Made by a program: the position numbers and the translations under genes
The notes under the pieces: model-generated
The model's input: the letters and a program-made list of their open reading frames with translations, nothing else
What the model was told of the DNA's origin: nothing
Databases searched by the model: none
NCBI GenBank assembly: GCA_965228015.1
Contig: OZ245787.1
Coordinates: forward strand, 744,001 to 808,000
DNA from: SKKY01 sp965228015
Lineage (GTDB): Bacteria > Bacillota > Peptococcia > Peptococcales > SKKY01
DNA length: 64,000 bases
Reading direction: 5' to 3'
Shown: piece by piece, positions 10,143-18,844 of the stretch
Position numbering within the stretch: position 1 is the first letter of the stretch
How the letters are laid out: each line of letters opens with the position of its first letter

Positions 10143-11183
10143 TTATTTCACCTTCTTCATTACGTGAAAACTTTCAGCATCTATTTCCACAGAAACCTCT
10201 TGCCCGTTCTCATATAATTTTGTTGAATGTACCATCCACTGAAAATCATCGGTAGATACATTCATTTCATAATGAACCCCTTTAAAAATAACTGATGTAA
10301 CTACACCTTTTATTTTTGTTTTATCACTTATTTCTCTAAGTTTTACATCCTCAGGCCTTACTACAATATCTACTTCTTCGTTTTTTTCGAAACCCTTGTC
10401 TACGCAAGTAAAGATTTTACCAGAAAAACTAAGAAGAAAGTCTTCAATCATAATACCTGAAAAAATATTGCCTTCACCAATAAAGTCCGCAACAAAAACA
10501 TTACTGGGCTCGTTGTAGATATCAACAGGTGAGCCAATTTGCTGAATAAGCCCTTGATTCATAACTATAATTTTATCCGACATTGTAAGAGCTTCTTCTT
10601 GATCATGGGTAACATAAATAAATGTAATCCCAATCTCTTTTTGCAGCTTTTTAAGCTCTGTCTGCATTTCTTTTCTTAACTTAAGGTCTAAAGCCCCCAA
10701 TGGCTCATCAAGAAGAAGAACCTCAGGTTCATTAACTAAGGCACGGGCAATGGCAACTCTTTGCTGCTGCCCCCCGGATAGCTGAGATATTTTTCTTCTC
10801 TCAAGTCCTTTCAAGTTCACTATTTCCAGAACTTTGTTAACTTTCTCTGATATTGTTTCTTCATTAATTTTCTTAATTCTTAAGCCAAAAGCAATATTTT
10901 CGCCAACATCCAAATGGGGGAAAAGAGCATAGCTTTGAAAAACTGTATTAAGTTTTCTTTTATGGGGTGGAAGATTATTAATAATTTCTCCCGAAAAAAG
11001 CAGGTCCCCTGATGTCTGAGTTTCAAAACCCGCAATTATTCTCAATGTAGTAGTTTTTCCACACCCTGAAGGACCAAGCAAGGTTAGAAATTCATTTTTC
11101 TCAACCTCAAAAGTTACGTTTTTTAAAATCTGATCTTCGTCAAAATATTTATTTATGTTTTTTAGCTCAACTATGTTTTCCAA
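10143..11183 (-). CDS. potA: Spermidine/putrescine ABC transporter ATPase
   Basis: A 346-residue ABC ATPase. Walker A GPSGCGKTT is at about residues 38-46, Q-loop FQSYALFPH at about 82, signature LSGGQQQRVAIARAL at about 134, and Walker B LLLDEPLGALD at about 153-163. A C-terminal TOBE-type regulatory domain (about 235-346) is present, as expected for full-length PotA. It energises polyamine uptake through PotBC. It follows the regulator gene by 17 bp and is intact. Confidence 0.94.
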   Translation of the reverse strand: MENIVELKNINKYFDEDQILKNVTFEVEKNEFLTLLGPSGCGKTTTLRIIAGFETQTSGDLLFSGEIINNLPPHKRKLNTVFQSYALFPHLDVGENIAFGLRIKKINEETISEKVNKVLEIVNLKGLERRKISQLSGGQQQRVAIARALVNEPEVLLLDEPLGALDLKLRKEMQTELKKLQKEIGITFIYVTHDQEEALTMSDKIIVMNQGLIQQIGSPVDIYNEPSNVFVADFIGEGNIFSGIMIEDFLLSFSGKIFTCVDKGFEKNEEVDIVVRPEDVKLREISDKTKIKGVVTSVIFKGVHYEMNVSTDDFQWMVHSTKLYENGQEVSVEIDAESFHVMKKVK

Positions 11184-11200
11184 AATTGGCCCTCCCTAAA

Positions 11201-11740
11201 TCAAAAATATGGTGGTATGGAAATCCAAAGGATTTTTGCATCTGTCTTGCCGCTGTTTGTAATAAAGTGTGTGGAGTTAGTTTTATAGTAAAAACATTCT
11301 CCTTTTTTTACTTTAAACTTCTTTTTTCCAACATGTACAGTTACATTTCCCGCTAAAACATAACCAAACTCTTCCCCTTCATGAGGACTGTCTACCTGAC
11401 TGGAACCTCCTGGGTTCAATTTCAGCAATATTGGCTCCATCTCATTTTTTTGAGAGCTGGGAACAATCCAGGTTACAGTATTCATAAGCTCCTGATTTTC
11501 CTGTATGAAAAAGTCATCTTTTTTAAAAACAATTTTTTCTTCCTCAACTTCATTAAAAAAGTCTTTAAGGTTTGTTCCTAAACATTCCATAATATCTATA
11601 AGGGTAGCAATGGATGGAGATGTAAGATCTCTTTCAAGCTGAGATATAAAACCTTTTGTTAACTCACAGCGATTTGCAAGTTCTTCCTGAGTCATCTCTT
11701 TTGTAGTTCTAAGCCTTCGAATTTTTTCTCCAATTTTCAT
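11201..11740 (-). CDS. XRE-cupin transcriptional regulator of the pot operon
   Basis: A 179-residue protein: an N-terminal XRE helix-turn-helix (about residues 1-60, MTQEELANRCELTKGFISQL) and a C-terminal cupin (about 105-179, SPHEGEEFGYVLAGNVTV). This architecture is shared with PuuR-type polyamine regulators. The ATG at 11740 is chosen over the upstream codon at 11794 because AGAGGG lies 6-7 bases before it and the HTH begins there. It is the first gene of the pot operon and sits directly behind a consensus promoter with an inverted-repeat array, so polyamine-responsive autoregulation is likely (inference). Confidence 0.88.
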   Translation of the reverse strand: MKIGEKIRRLRTTKEMTQEELANRCELTKGFISQLERDLTSPSIATLIDIMECLGTNLKDFFNEVEEEKIVFKKDDFFIQENQELMNTVTWIVPSSQKNEMEPILLKLNPGGSSQVDSPHEGEEFGYVLAGNVTVHVGKKKFKVKKGECFYYKTNSTHFITNSGKTDAKILWISIPPYF

Positions 11741-11760
11741 ATTATCCCTCTTTCTTTTAT

Positions 11761-11828
11761 TAAACAAAAAGTTTATTATTACTAAACTTCTCATTGAAAA
11801 TTATATAAACACATAATTATATTGTCAA
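11761..11828 (-). promoter_or_regulatory. Consensus sigma-A promoter plus TAAAC/GTTTA operator array for the pot operon
   Basis: On the minus strand TTGACA (11823-11828), a 17-bp spacer and TATAAT (11800-11805) form a perfect sigma-A promoter. Just downstream of the -10 lie alternating half-sites TAAAC (11761-11765), GTTTA (11771-11775) and TAAAC (11783-11787), which make two overlapping inverted repeats near the start of transcription. They are good candidates for the XRE-cupin binding site. Confidence 0.8.
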
Positions 11829-11839
11829 TAAAACTAAAG

Positions 11840-11875
11840 AAAAAAATGGAAAAAGATTCAATCTTTTTCCATTTT
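11840..11875 (-). terminator. Terminator of the flavodiiron gene
   Basis: A 16-bp perfect stem (arms 11843-11858 and 11860-11875, core GGAAAAAGATT) is followed on the minus strand by a T-run. It separates the fprA-like gene from the pot promoter, which begins 12 bp further on. Confidence 0.8.
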
Positions 11876-11890
11876 AAAAAACCACCTAAT

Positions 11891-13077
11891 TTACACTTTT
11901 GCTATTTTTCTGCCAAAATCAACTGCTTCTTCCTGCTTTTCTTTGTCAGGATTCCACATATTCTTAAATCCATCATCAGTTAAATCAAAACCTGCAGAAA
12001 CTAAAAGCTCATTCATTGTTTTAACAGCCTCACCACTCCAGCCGTAACATCCAAAGGATGCAGCTTTTTTGTTCTTAAATTTTCTTTCCTTCATCATATA
12101 AAGGAATCCGGCGACAGTTGGAAGAATGCTGTTATTAACGGTAGGAGAACCTATTACAACAGTCTTTGAAGAAAATACTTCAGTTATTACATCATTATGA
12201 TCACTTTTTGAAAGGTTAAAAAGCTTAATTACCACATTTTTGTCTTCCAGTTCAATACCTTCAGTAATTTTTTCAGCTAGTTTTTTTGTTCCATTCTACA
12301 TTGTATCGTAAATAATTGTTATTTGATTTTCCTGGTATTCTTCACACCAGGCAGCATATTTTTCAACAATCTGCATAGGATTTTCACGCCAGATTACCCC
12401 ATGACTTGTGGCAATAATATCGATATCGATATTCATTTTCCCAATTTCATCTAATTTTTTCTTCAAGAAGGGATTATAAGAATTTAATATGTTCGCATAA
12501 TATTTTTTGACCTCATTATATAATGAACATTGATCTGTGAGATCATTAAACAATCCTTCTATGGCATAATGCTGACCGAAAGCGTCATTACTAAACAAAA
12601 TTTTATCTCCGGTGAGATAACAAGCCATACTGTCCGGCCAGTGAAGCATTGTCATTTCAACAAAAATAAGTTCTTTACCATTCCCTAAATCAAGTTTATC
12701 TCCGGTTTTTACAACCTTAAAATTCCAGTCCTGATGATATTGACCTTTAAGTGATTTTACTGCATTGGCTGAACAATATATTGGAGTATCTGGAATGTGC
12801 TTCATTAATTCAACCAAAGCACCACTATGATCTACCTCTCCATGATTTGCTACAATATAATCAATTTTTTTAAGATCTATTTCCTTAGAAAGATTTTCTA
12901 CAAACTCTTCAGCAAATGGAAGCCAGACTGTATCAATAAGAACTGTTTTTCTTCCTGAATTAAATATGAGTTATAAGTAGAATCATTATGGGTTGTATAT
13001 TCATGCCCATGAAATGTTTGCAACTCCCAATCTATTTTACCTACCCAATTTACATTATTTTTTATGTGTTTTTTCAT
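11891..13077 (-). pseudogene. Flavodiiron protein (A-type flavoprotein, FprA-like), one stop and one frameshift
   Basis: About 395 residues assemble into a metallo-beta-lactamase-like diiron domain followed by a flavodoxin domain. Iron ligands are seen in NHGEVDHSG (just before 12817), the D of LFSNDAFG and H of ATSHGV. The flavodoxin part has VVIGSPTVNNSILPTVAGFL. These proteins reduce O2 or NO to protect anaerobes. An in-frame TAG at 12296-12298 replaces a tryptophan (YDTM-W-NGTKK), and a lost A near 12950 breaks the N-terminus. Start ATG 13077 has AGGAGGT upstream. It sits 29 bp after cbiO on the same strand. Confidence 0.88.
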
Positions 13078-13106
13078 TTGTCTACCTCCTGATGATTTTT
13101 ACTATA

Positions 13107-13936
13107 TCAATTTTTTAGCCTGCTATCCAGAATGTTTTCTGCTTCATCGAGATTTTCTGGCATCTCCATATTATGTCCCCGTTTTTTTAATCTTTGAAAC
13201 AATTCCAACAAAATTGACGGTTCAAGATTTGCTTCCTTTAAAATTGCGGTCTCAGAAAATACCTCCTTGGGACTTCCCTGTTTAACAATATTTCCATCAT
13301 TAAGTATATATACCCTGTCCGCAACTTCTGGAACAAGATTAATATCGTGGGTTGTAATAATTACTGTAATTCCGTAATTTTTATTAAGAAAATTTATTAT
13401 TGAAAGCATTTCTTTTTTTGATTCAGGATCTAGAGAGTCAAAAGGTTCATTGAGAACCAAAAGCTCAGGAAACATTACAATTGCTCCTGCCAGTGCAACT
13501 TTTTTCTTTTGACCTCCGCTTAAATAATGAGGAATCTTTTCCAGAAGGTTTTCTATTTTTAAAATTCTGGCTATATTCATAACCTTCTCTTTTACTTCAT
13601 CTTCCTTAAGTCTTGCATTCCTGGGAACAAAAGCAATATCATCATAAACCCTGGGGTCTATTATTTGTTCATCAACATTCTGAAAAACAACCCCTGTTTT
13701 TTACGAATATTTTTAAACTCTTTCCAGGGATTTGTTCCCATAACCTGAACAGTTCCTTCAAGAGGTTCAAGAAGTCCAAGAATATGTGCAAGTAGAGTGG
13801 TTTCCCTGCTCCATTAGGTCCAAGAATTACTACTCTTTCTCCTTTTTTTTACATTGAAATCCAAACCACATATTTTAACTTCTGTTTTGTCTGGATAAAT
13901 ATGTTTTAAATATTTTACCTCAATTATATGTTCCAT
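13107..13936 (-). pseudogene. cbiO: ECF-type cobalt/nickel transporter ATPase, three frameshifts
   Basis: The C-terminal half (13580-13107) reads cleanly with LSGGQKKKVALAGAIVMFP and a Walker B motif LLVLNEPFDSLDP. The N-terminal half must be joined from other frames: MEHIIEVKYL from 13936, then VILGPNGAGKTTL once one A is removed near 13847 and one A is restored near 13806, then another A near 13705. Intact, it would be a 277-residue CbiO ATPase energising CbiM/CbiQ. The Asn in Walker B (LNEP where LDEP is usual) is unusual. The start overlaps cbiQ by 13 bp. Confidence 0.85.
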
Positions 13937-14633
13937 GGTATTATCACCCCTGAAAAGACAGCTATTCCTGCAGCTATTATCAAATAATCCAAATTACTAT
14001 TTATTATCTTTATATTACCCTGGGGAAGTTTACCATCATATCCCCTTAATGAATAAATTTTATACATTCTTTCACTCATTTCAAAAGAATGTATTATAAG
14101 AAGTCCTATTATTCCTGCAATATTTTTTAGATTTCTAATTATATCAAAAAAATGATATCCTCCCTTAAGTTTTATGTTTTTCATAATATTTTCCAACTTC
14201 TCAAGAAGAATAAAAAATGATCTGTATGTAAAAAATAAAATATCAACAACAAGAGATGGAAAAATAATACTTAGTATTGAAAAAATTTCCACATAGGGAG
14301 TCGTCAATATAAGCCAAATCATAGAAAATGCAGCACCAGAAGCTTTAAGAATTATTAACAAACCTGCCCGGGAGGATTCGCTGATAATAAGCAGAGCAAA
14401 AAACTACTGAAAAAAAGGGATACACTAGAAGCCCGAAAGCTGTTTTAAGAGGAATTTCAGATAATAAAGAAACCAAAATAATAATAGTCAGCAAAAAACT
14501 ATTTTTTCAATTCTGAAGATAAAAGAAATCCGGAAAGCATAAAAACTACAAAAATTATTTTTGCAGCACCTCCGGACTTATGAATAATTGAATTTCCATT
14601 TACAGAAATATTATCTATATTCCCTAGATTCAT
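13924..14633 (-). pseudogene. cbiQ: ECF-type cobalt/nickel transporter transmembrane subunit, two frameshifts
   Basis: The C-terminal part (14361-13924) shows the coupling region ISESSRAG...LKASGAAFSM and several hydrophobic stretches ending in VIIPWNI. Upstream, another frame starts at ATG 14633 (MNLGNIDNISVNG) and runs about 50 residues before a frame change near 14510; a second change in a T-run near 14400 is needed to reach the main frame. The CbiQ T component links the CbiM core to the ATPase. It lies 13 bp after cbiM. Confidence 0.8.
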
Positions 14634-14646
14634 AAAAACACCATCT

Positions 14647-15309
14647 TTATTTTGAAATCATGTCTGGCCTTACTTTAGAAAAACACCTTACTATAAAAGA
14701 AGTAGCTGTTGATTCAATAAAGATACCTGAAAAAACAATCAAAAAAAGTATCCCTAATCCTTGTACAGATTCATGAATATCTTCCCCATGGTGATCATTG
14801 TGAATATGAAAGGGCAGTTCTCCAGCTGTTCCAAATGCTGTCATAAAAATTAATATCATTATGGTAACCGATACTACTAATGATATGGAAACAGAAATAA
14901 ATGTCCTGCTCATAATTCCCATTTTTGTTAATATTTTCCTGAAAAGAAATGAACTTATAAGTACTTCTGTTCCAATAACTAATGTATTTATGCCAATAAG
15001 GGTAATGCCTCCACGTCCAATTAAAGCCAAAATTAAATTCACAGAAAATACAGCAAGAAAACCCAAGCCCGGCCCAAGAAGAATTCCAGTAAGGGAAGCT
15101 AAGCTTAGATGAACAGGTATTATTCCCAAAGGAATCGACATAGCAAGAAGCATTAAGGCTGCAGCTATTCCTGTAAAGGGAATTTTTTGCCTTAAGGAAT
15201 CACCTTCAGATTTTCTTAAAATAAAATATATTATTCCAAAGGTTAAAATATATCCCGGAACCCAAATAAAAGGCGAAAGTACTCCATCTGGAATATGTAA
15301 ATGACTCAT
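14647..15309 (-). CDS. cbiM: Cobalt/nickel ECF transporter substrate-specific subunit
   Basis: A 220-residue membrane protein starting MSHLHIPDGVLSP, the metal-binding N-terminus typical of CbiM/NikM. A His-rich loop HIHNDHHGEDIHE lies before the last membrane helix. The ATG at 15309 is chosen because GGGGGAG precedes it and conservation begins there, although the frame stays open to 15528 through the promoter. It imports Co2+ or Ni2+ with CbiQ and CbiO; no separate CbiN is seen. The neighbouring larA (nickel enzyme) and B12-dependent mutase give both metals a plausible use, so specificity is open. Confidence 0.9.
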   Translation of the reverse strand: MSHLHIPDGVLSPFIWVPGYILTFGIIYFILRKSEGDSLRQKIPFTGIAAALMLLAMSIPLGIIPVHLSLASLTGILLGPGLGFLAVFSVNLILALIGRGGITLIGINTLVIGTEVLISSFLFRKILTKMGIMSRTFISVSISLVVSVTIMILIFMTAFGTAGELPFHIHNDHHGEDIHESVQGLGILFLIVFSGIFIESTATSFIVRCFSKVRPDMISK

Positions 15310-15325
15310 TTCCGCTCCCCCTTTT

Positions 15326-15355
15326 AAATGCAAATCATTTGCATTTGCTATTATA
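15326..15355 (-). promoter_or_regulatory. Fur-family-like 7-1-7 operator and -10 box upstream of cbiM
   Basis: A perfect palindrome with arms AAATGCAAAT (15326-15335) and ATTTGCATTT (15337-15346) around one base lies 17 bp before the cbiM start. A minus-strand TATAAT (15350-15355) is immediately upstream, so the palindrome would cover the transcription start. Fur, Zur and PerR sites share the 7-1-7 layout; this half-site, TGCAAAT, differs from all three canonical ones. No convincing -35 is present. Confidence 0.7.
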
Positions 15356-15385
15356 AGGCTAGCCTTTGAAACTCCTTTTGTCAAT

Positions 15386-15418
15386 AAAAAGAGCCATGTT
15401 CTTTTTACGAACATGGCT
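15386..15418 (-). terminator. Displaced terminator of larA
   Basis: A 10-bp perfect stem (AGCCATGTTC / GAACATGGCT, 7-base loop) followed on the minus strand by C-TTTTT is a standard Rho-independent terminator. Removing the ISL3 element with one copy of its 8-bp duplication puts this hairpin about 15-20 bp after the larA stop codon, so it was the larA terminator before the insertion. Confidence 0.8.
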
Positions 15419-15435
15419 GCAATAATTAATATTTC

Positions 15436-16824
15436 GGTTCTACAATAAATGTTGGGGTGGTAAAAACCATTCTGACATTTTTTTGCGAAAAAATACAGAG
15501 CATTGGGTAAATCCATATTAGAGAACACCCACTGTAATCTAAGGAAGAATTTACTTATGCTCTATTAATAACTATTATATTAAAAAATTAATTGGTTTTA
15601 AAGGGATAATTTTAGAACAATTAGAAACTTCTTCTGATTCAACGTCCTTTCCTTTTTCTCTGGAGATTAAAACTCACAATTACCCCAAATGCCATCAACA
15701 AACCAGTAAAGTTCATGATTACAGAATTCAAATGATAAAAGATATTTCCATCTCAAGGAAGAAAACCTACCTTTACTATAAAAAAAGAAGGTACGTTTGT
15801 AGTCACTGCAATAAAAAATTCTACGAAAAAAATGATTTTCTCCCCCGCTATCAAAGAATGACCAGCAGGCTGATAAAATACATAATTACTCGAATGAAAA
15901 ATGTTTACTCTGTATCTGATATTGCCAAAGAGAATAATATTTCACCATCAACGGCTCTCAGGCTTTTTAGATTCATAAACTATTCCCTAACAAAATTGCC
16001 CGAAGTAATCTCTATTGATGAATTTAAAGGTAATGCCGGGGGCAAAAAAGTACCAGTGCATATTAACTGATCCCCAAAACAAGAAGGTACTTGATATTCT
16101 TCACGGAAGAGAACAACACATTTTATCGGACTATTTCAGGAAATTCAATGACAGGGATAAAGTAAAATACTTCATTATGGATATGTGGCAACCTTACAAG
16201 GATATTATTGAAACATATTTTAAAAATGCAACTATCATTATCGATAAATTCCATTTCATTAGGCAGGTCACTTGGGCATTTGAAAGAATTAGGAAAGATG
16301 AGCAAAAGAAATTTGCCAAGGAAAGGCGAAGATATTTCAAAAGAAGTCGCTCCCTTCTCTTAAAAAGAATGAAGTATTTAACTCCTGAAGAAATTGACCA
16401 GGTAAACGTTATGCTTGCTACTTCTGAGAAACTGCAAAAAGCTTATATGTTAAAAGAAAAATTTTATAACTTTGTTGACAGCAGTGATTTAGAAAGTGCA
16501 AAAAAGAATTTGAAAGCCTGGTATATGTTTGTTATGTCCTGTGAGCTTGAAGAATTCGATAAATGCTCCAGAACCATTTTCAACTGGCAGAAATATATTC
16601 TTAATTCATTTACTTGTACTTATACTAACGGATATACAGAAGGAGTTAACAACAAAATTAAGGTTTTAAAAAGAAATGCTTATGGTGTAAGAAATTTTTG
16701 GAGATTCAAAAACAGAATAATGCACGTAATGAACTAAAAACAATTTAAAAAAGTACCGCATTTTTCAATGCGGTACTCATGGAATCTAATCTAATTGGGT
16801 TACCCCAACATTTGACAAAGAACC
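15436..16824 (+). mobile_element. ISL3-family insertion sequence, copy 1
   Basis: A 1389-bp element with related ends (GGTTCTACAATAAATGTTGG at the left; the right end read inward is GGTTCTTTGTCAAATGTTGG). It is flanked by an exact 8-bp direct repeat, AATATTTC, at 15428-15435 and 16825-16832, the duplication length expected for ISL3. It carries one transposase gene and, near the right end, a hairpin around GTACCGCATT. It landed on the larA stop codon and moved larA away from its terminator. Confidence 0.93.
15557..16737 (+). pseudogene. ISL3-family transposase, copy 1, frameshifted
   Basis: Comparison with the copy at 52663-53841 shows a zinc-ribbon N-terminus and a DDE_Tnp_ISL3 domain (SIDEFKG, FIMDMWQPY, IIDKFHFIRQ, and EGVNNKIKVLKRNAYG near the end). 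In this copy an extra T just after the start (CTCTATTAAT against CTCTATAAT) and an extra A near 16047 break the frame. The downstream 240 residues are otherwise intact, including the CAA and TGG codons that are stops in copy 2. Confidence 0.88.
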
Positions 16825-16831
16825 AATATTT

Positions 16832-18082
16832 CTAAGCAAGCATTGGAATAGTTGATCCTGCTTTGGGCATTGAATAAACAAGGCCCCTTGCTATTTTGTC
16901 TTTTGCCATTTCTAAAGCTTCATCAATATCTTTTGCTTTTTTTACCTAAAGTATTTTTGCTTCTTCTTCTGAAATACCATCACTAATAATAATAACTTCT
17001 GCCTTACTTAAACTTTGCGCCCAGAGAAAAGCTTTATGAGCACCAACACGGAAAGGCAGCTTGGTAAATTCTTTAAGAACTTTTTCCGGCGCGTCTCCAA
17101 GATTCATTGTTTCAACAAAAAGATTTGAACCAATTCCTTCTACACATTCTGCACAAAGAATTACTGTTCCCCCTTCTTTTACAGCAAGAGCTGAGTGAAG
17201 AAGAGCTTTTTGCGCCTGATACATGTTTATGTCTTTATGGTAACCTCCTGCACTGACAATAACTACATCTGCTCCTTTATCAATTACAACCTGAAGAGCA
17301 GTTTTGGCAGCTTCTACTCCAACTTTATGAGCTAAGAAAACATCTCCAAAGACAGCTTTAACAATTTCTTTTTTACTATTTAAAATAACATTGAAAATTA
17401 AATCAAGTTTCGCTACTCTTCCAATTTCATCGATATCTTCCCTTAATGGATTTCCTTCAAGAATACCAAGACTTGCTCCTGGCTTAGTAAGCATAAAATG
17501 ATTTGTATTAACCAAATCATTTTATGCCATTCCAATGCTAACTCCCTTTGCTCCTCCGCTAAACCCGGCAAACTGATGAGGATCAATTACCCCTAAAGCG
17601 ATTTTAAGATCTGATTCATAGTATTCTTTGTTAATATAAATCGGAGTGCCTTTAGAAGTAACACCAAGATCAATTAATTTTGAAGGGTCAAAAGCGTCAT
17701 GGGATACAACTCTAAATCTGTCTGTAATTTCTTTCCCAAGAATTTCCACCATCTCTGGATGATCACAAACTCTGTGCAGTCCGGTACCAATCATAATGGT
17801 AATCTGCTCATCTTTTATTCCAATTTCATTTAACTTTTCTGCCAGAGCTGGAATTAACAATTCGTTTGGAACTGGTCTTATTGCATCGCTGGTTACAATG
17901 CATACTTTTTCTGCTTTTTCAAAACCTTCTAATGATTTACCAATTGGTTCATTTAAAGCTCTTAATATTTCCTGTTCATTTGTATGAGGAAGTTTTCCTT
18001 CTGAAATATTTACTTTTTCAAAAGGAAAGTCAACTTCTTTTTCAATATAACCTTTTCCGTAGGGAATGTTTAATAATGCCAT
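16832..18082 (-). pseudogene. larA: Lactate racemase family protein (LarA/DUF2088), two in-frame stops
   Basis: About 416 residues in one frame from ATG 18082 (AAGGAGG upstream) to TAG 16832. The N-terminal domain has GTGLHR and VSHDAFDP; the catalytic block IDPHQFAGFSGGAKG carries the His and Lys used by LarA to hold the nickel-pincer cofactor (NPN). A C-terminal domain has SAGGYHKDINMYQAQKAL. An in-frame TAA at 17522 sits in a perfect 15-bp palindrome, and a TAG at 16946 lies before VKKAKDIDEA. No larBCE cofactor genes are visible here. The adjacent cbiMQO may supply nickel, as the larMNQO transporter does in Lactobacillus; that link is inference. Confidence 0.85.
17491..17527. repeat. Perfect 15-bp inverted repeat inside larA
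   Basis: Arms GCATAAAATGATTTG (17491-17505) and CAAATCATTTTATGC (17513-17527) are exactly complementary around a 7-base loop. One arm encodes the conserved NHFML segment; the other contains the premature TAA. Confidence 0.9.
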
Positions 18083-18112
18083 TACAATATTCCTCCTTTT
18101 TTTCATATTTTG

Positions 18113-18118
18113 ATTATA
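18113..18118 (-). promoter_or_regulatory. Candidate -10 box of larA
   Basis: A minus-strand TATAAT preceded by TGG (extended -10) lies 30 bp before the larA start, directly after the phoU-side terminator. No clear -35 is seen; the upstream bases belong to the terminator stem. Confidence 0.45.
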
Positions 18119-18119
18119 C

Positions 18120-18159
18120 CAAAAAAAGAGCAGTCTGAAAGAATAATCTTTCAAACTGC
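18120..18159 (-). terminator. Terminator of the pst-phoU operon
   Basis: A 13-bp stem with one wobble pair (arms 18130-18142 and 18147-18159) is followed on the minus strand by T-C-T7, 20 bp after the phoU stop codon. Confidence 0.85.
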
Positions 18160-18178
18160 GGAAAAAGGGGGTATATAA

Positions 18179-18835
18179 TCAATCATTTAGATTAGGGTAT
18201 TTTCCAGTCTTCAAATAAATAGTTATTTCGCCAATATTTGTTGATCTGTCTCCAATTCGCTCAAGATAACTTGAAATAAAAATCAAATAATTTGCCTGGG
18301 AAATTGTGCTTGGATTTTCTATCATTAAAGCTATTAACTCCCGGAAAATCTGTTTATGAAAAGCATCAACTTCATCATCATCTTTCTCAAGTTCCCCAGC
18401 TTTCACATCATCAATTTCTATATATGCTTCAATAGATTTTCTTACCATGTTTCTGACTTTCTCTGTCATCCTTGGTATATCTATTAAAGGTTTAATAAAC
18501 TCCGGCTCTTCAATCTTCTTTGCTGTTTTTGCAATATCCACAGCATTATCAGCCATTCTTTCCAATTCAGGAATTATTTTTATAGCTGAAATTATAAATC
18601 TTAGGTCAACTGCCATGGGCTGCTGTATCGCGATAAGAGTAATAGCGTCTTCCTCTATTTCTCTTTGCAGTTCATCAATTTGATCATCCATACTAATTAC
18701 TCTTTCTACTAATTCATTATTTCTTGTTAACAGAGCCTTTATTGAAAAAGAAATCGCTTCTTCAACAAAACTACCCATCATTAAAACTTTCTTTTTTAGT
18801 TTATTCATATCTCTTTCAAAATGTTCTCTAATCAT
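18179..18835 (-). CDS. phoU: Phosphate signalling/transport accessory protein PhoU
   Basis: A 218-residue all-helical protein with two PhoU repeats, each with the E/DxxxD-type metal motif (ELERMADNAVDIAK and YLERIGDRSTNIGE). PhoU links Pst transporter activity to the PhoR kinase and restrains phosphate uptake. The ATG at 18835 is chosen because AGGTGATG lies just upstream; a GTG at 18844 is possible. It directly follows pstB. Confidence 0.93.
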   Translation of the reverse strand: MIREHFERDMNKLKKKVLMMGSFVEEAISFSIKALLTRNNELVERVISMDDQIDELQREIEEDAITLIAIQQPMAVDLRFIISAIKIIPELERMADNAVDIAKTAKKIEEPEFIKPLIDIPRMTEKVRNMVRKSIEAYIEIDDVKAGELEKDDDEVDAFHKQIFRELIALMIENPSTISQANYLIFISSYLERIGDRSTNIGEITIYLKTGKYPNLND

Positions 18836-18844
18836 TATCATCAC

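Noticed and set aside
13690..13860. Programmed frameshifting in cbiO
   Set aside because: Three separate shifts of different sign within 160 bp are not compatible with programmed frameshifting. They match the homopolymer error pattern seen elsewhere.
15392..15418. The AGCCATGTTC hairpin as part of the ISL3 element or a new small RNA
   Set aside because: It lies outside the 8-bp target duplication, is absent from ISL3 copy 2, and reconstruction puts it just behind larA with a T-run. A larA terminator is the simplest reading.
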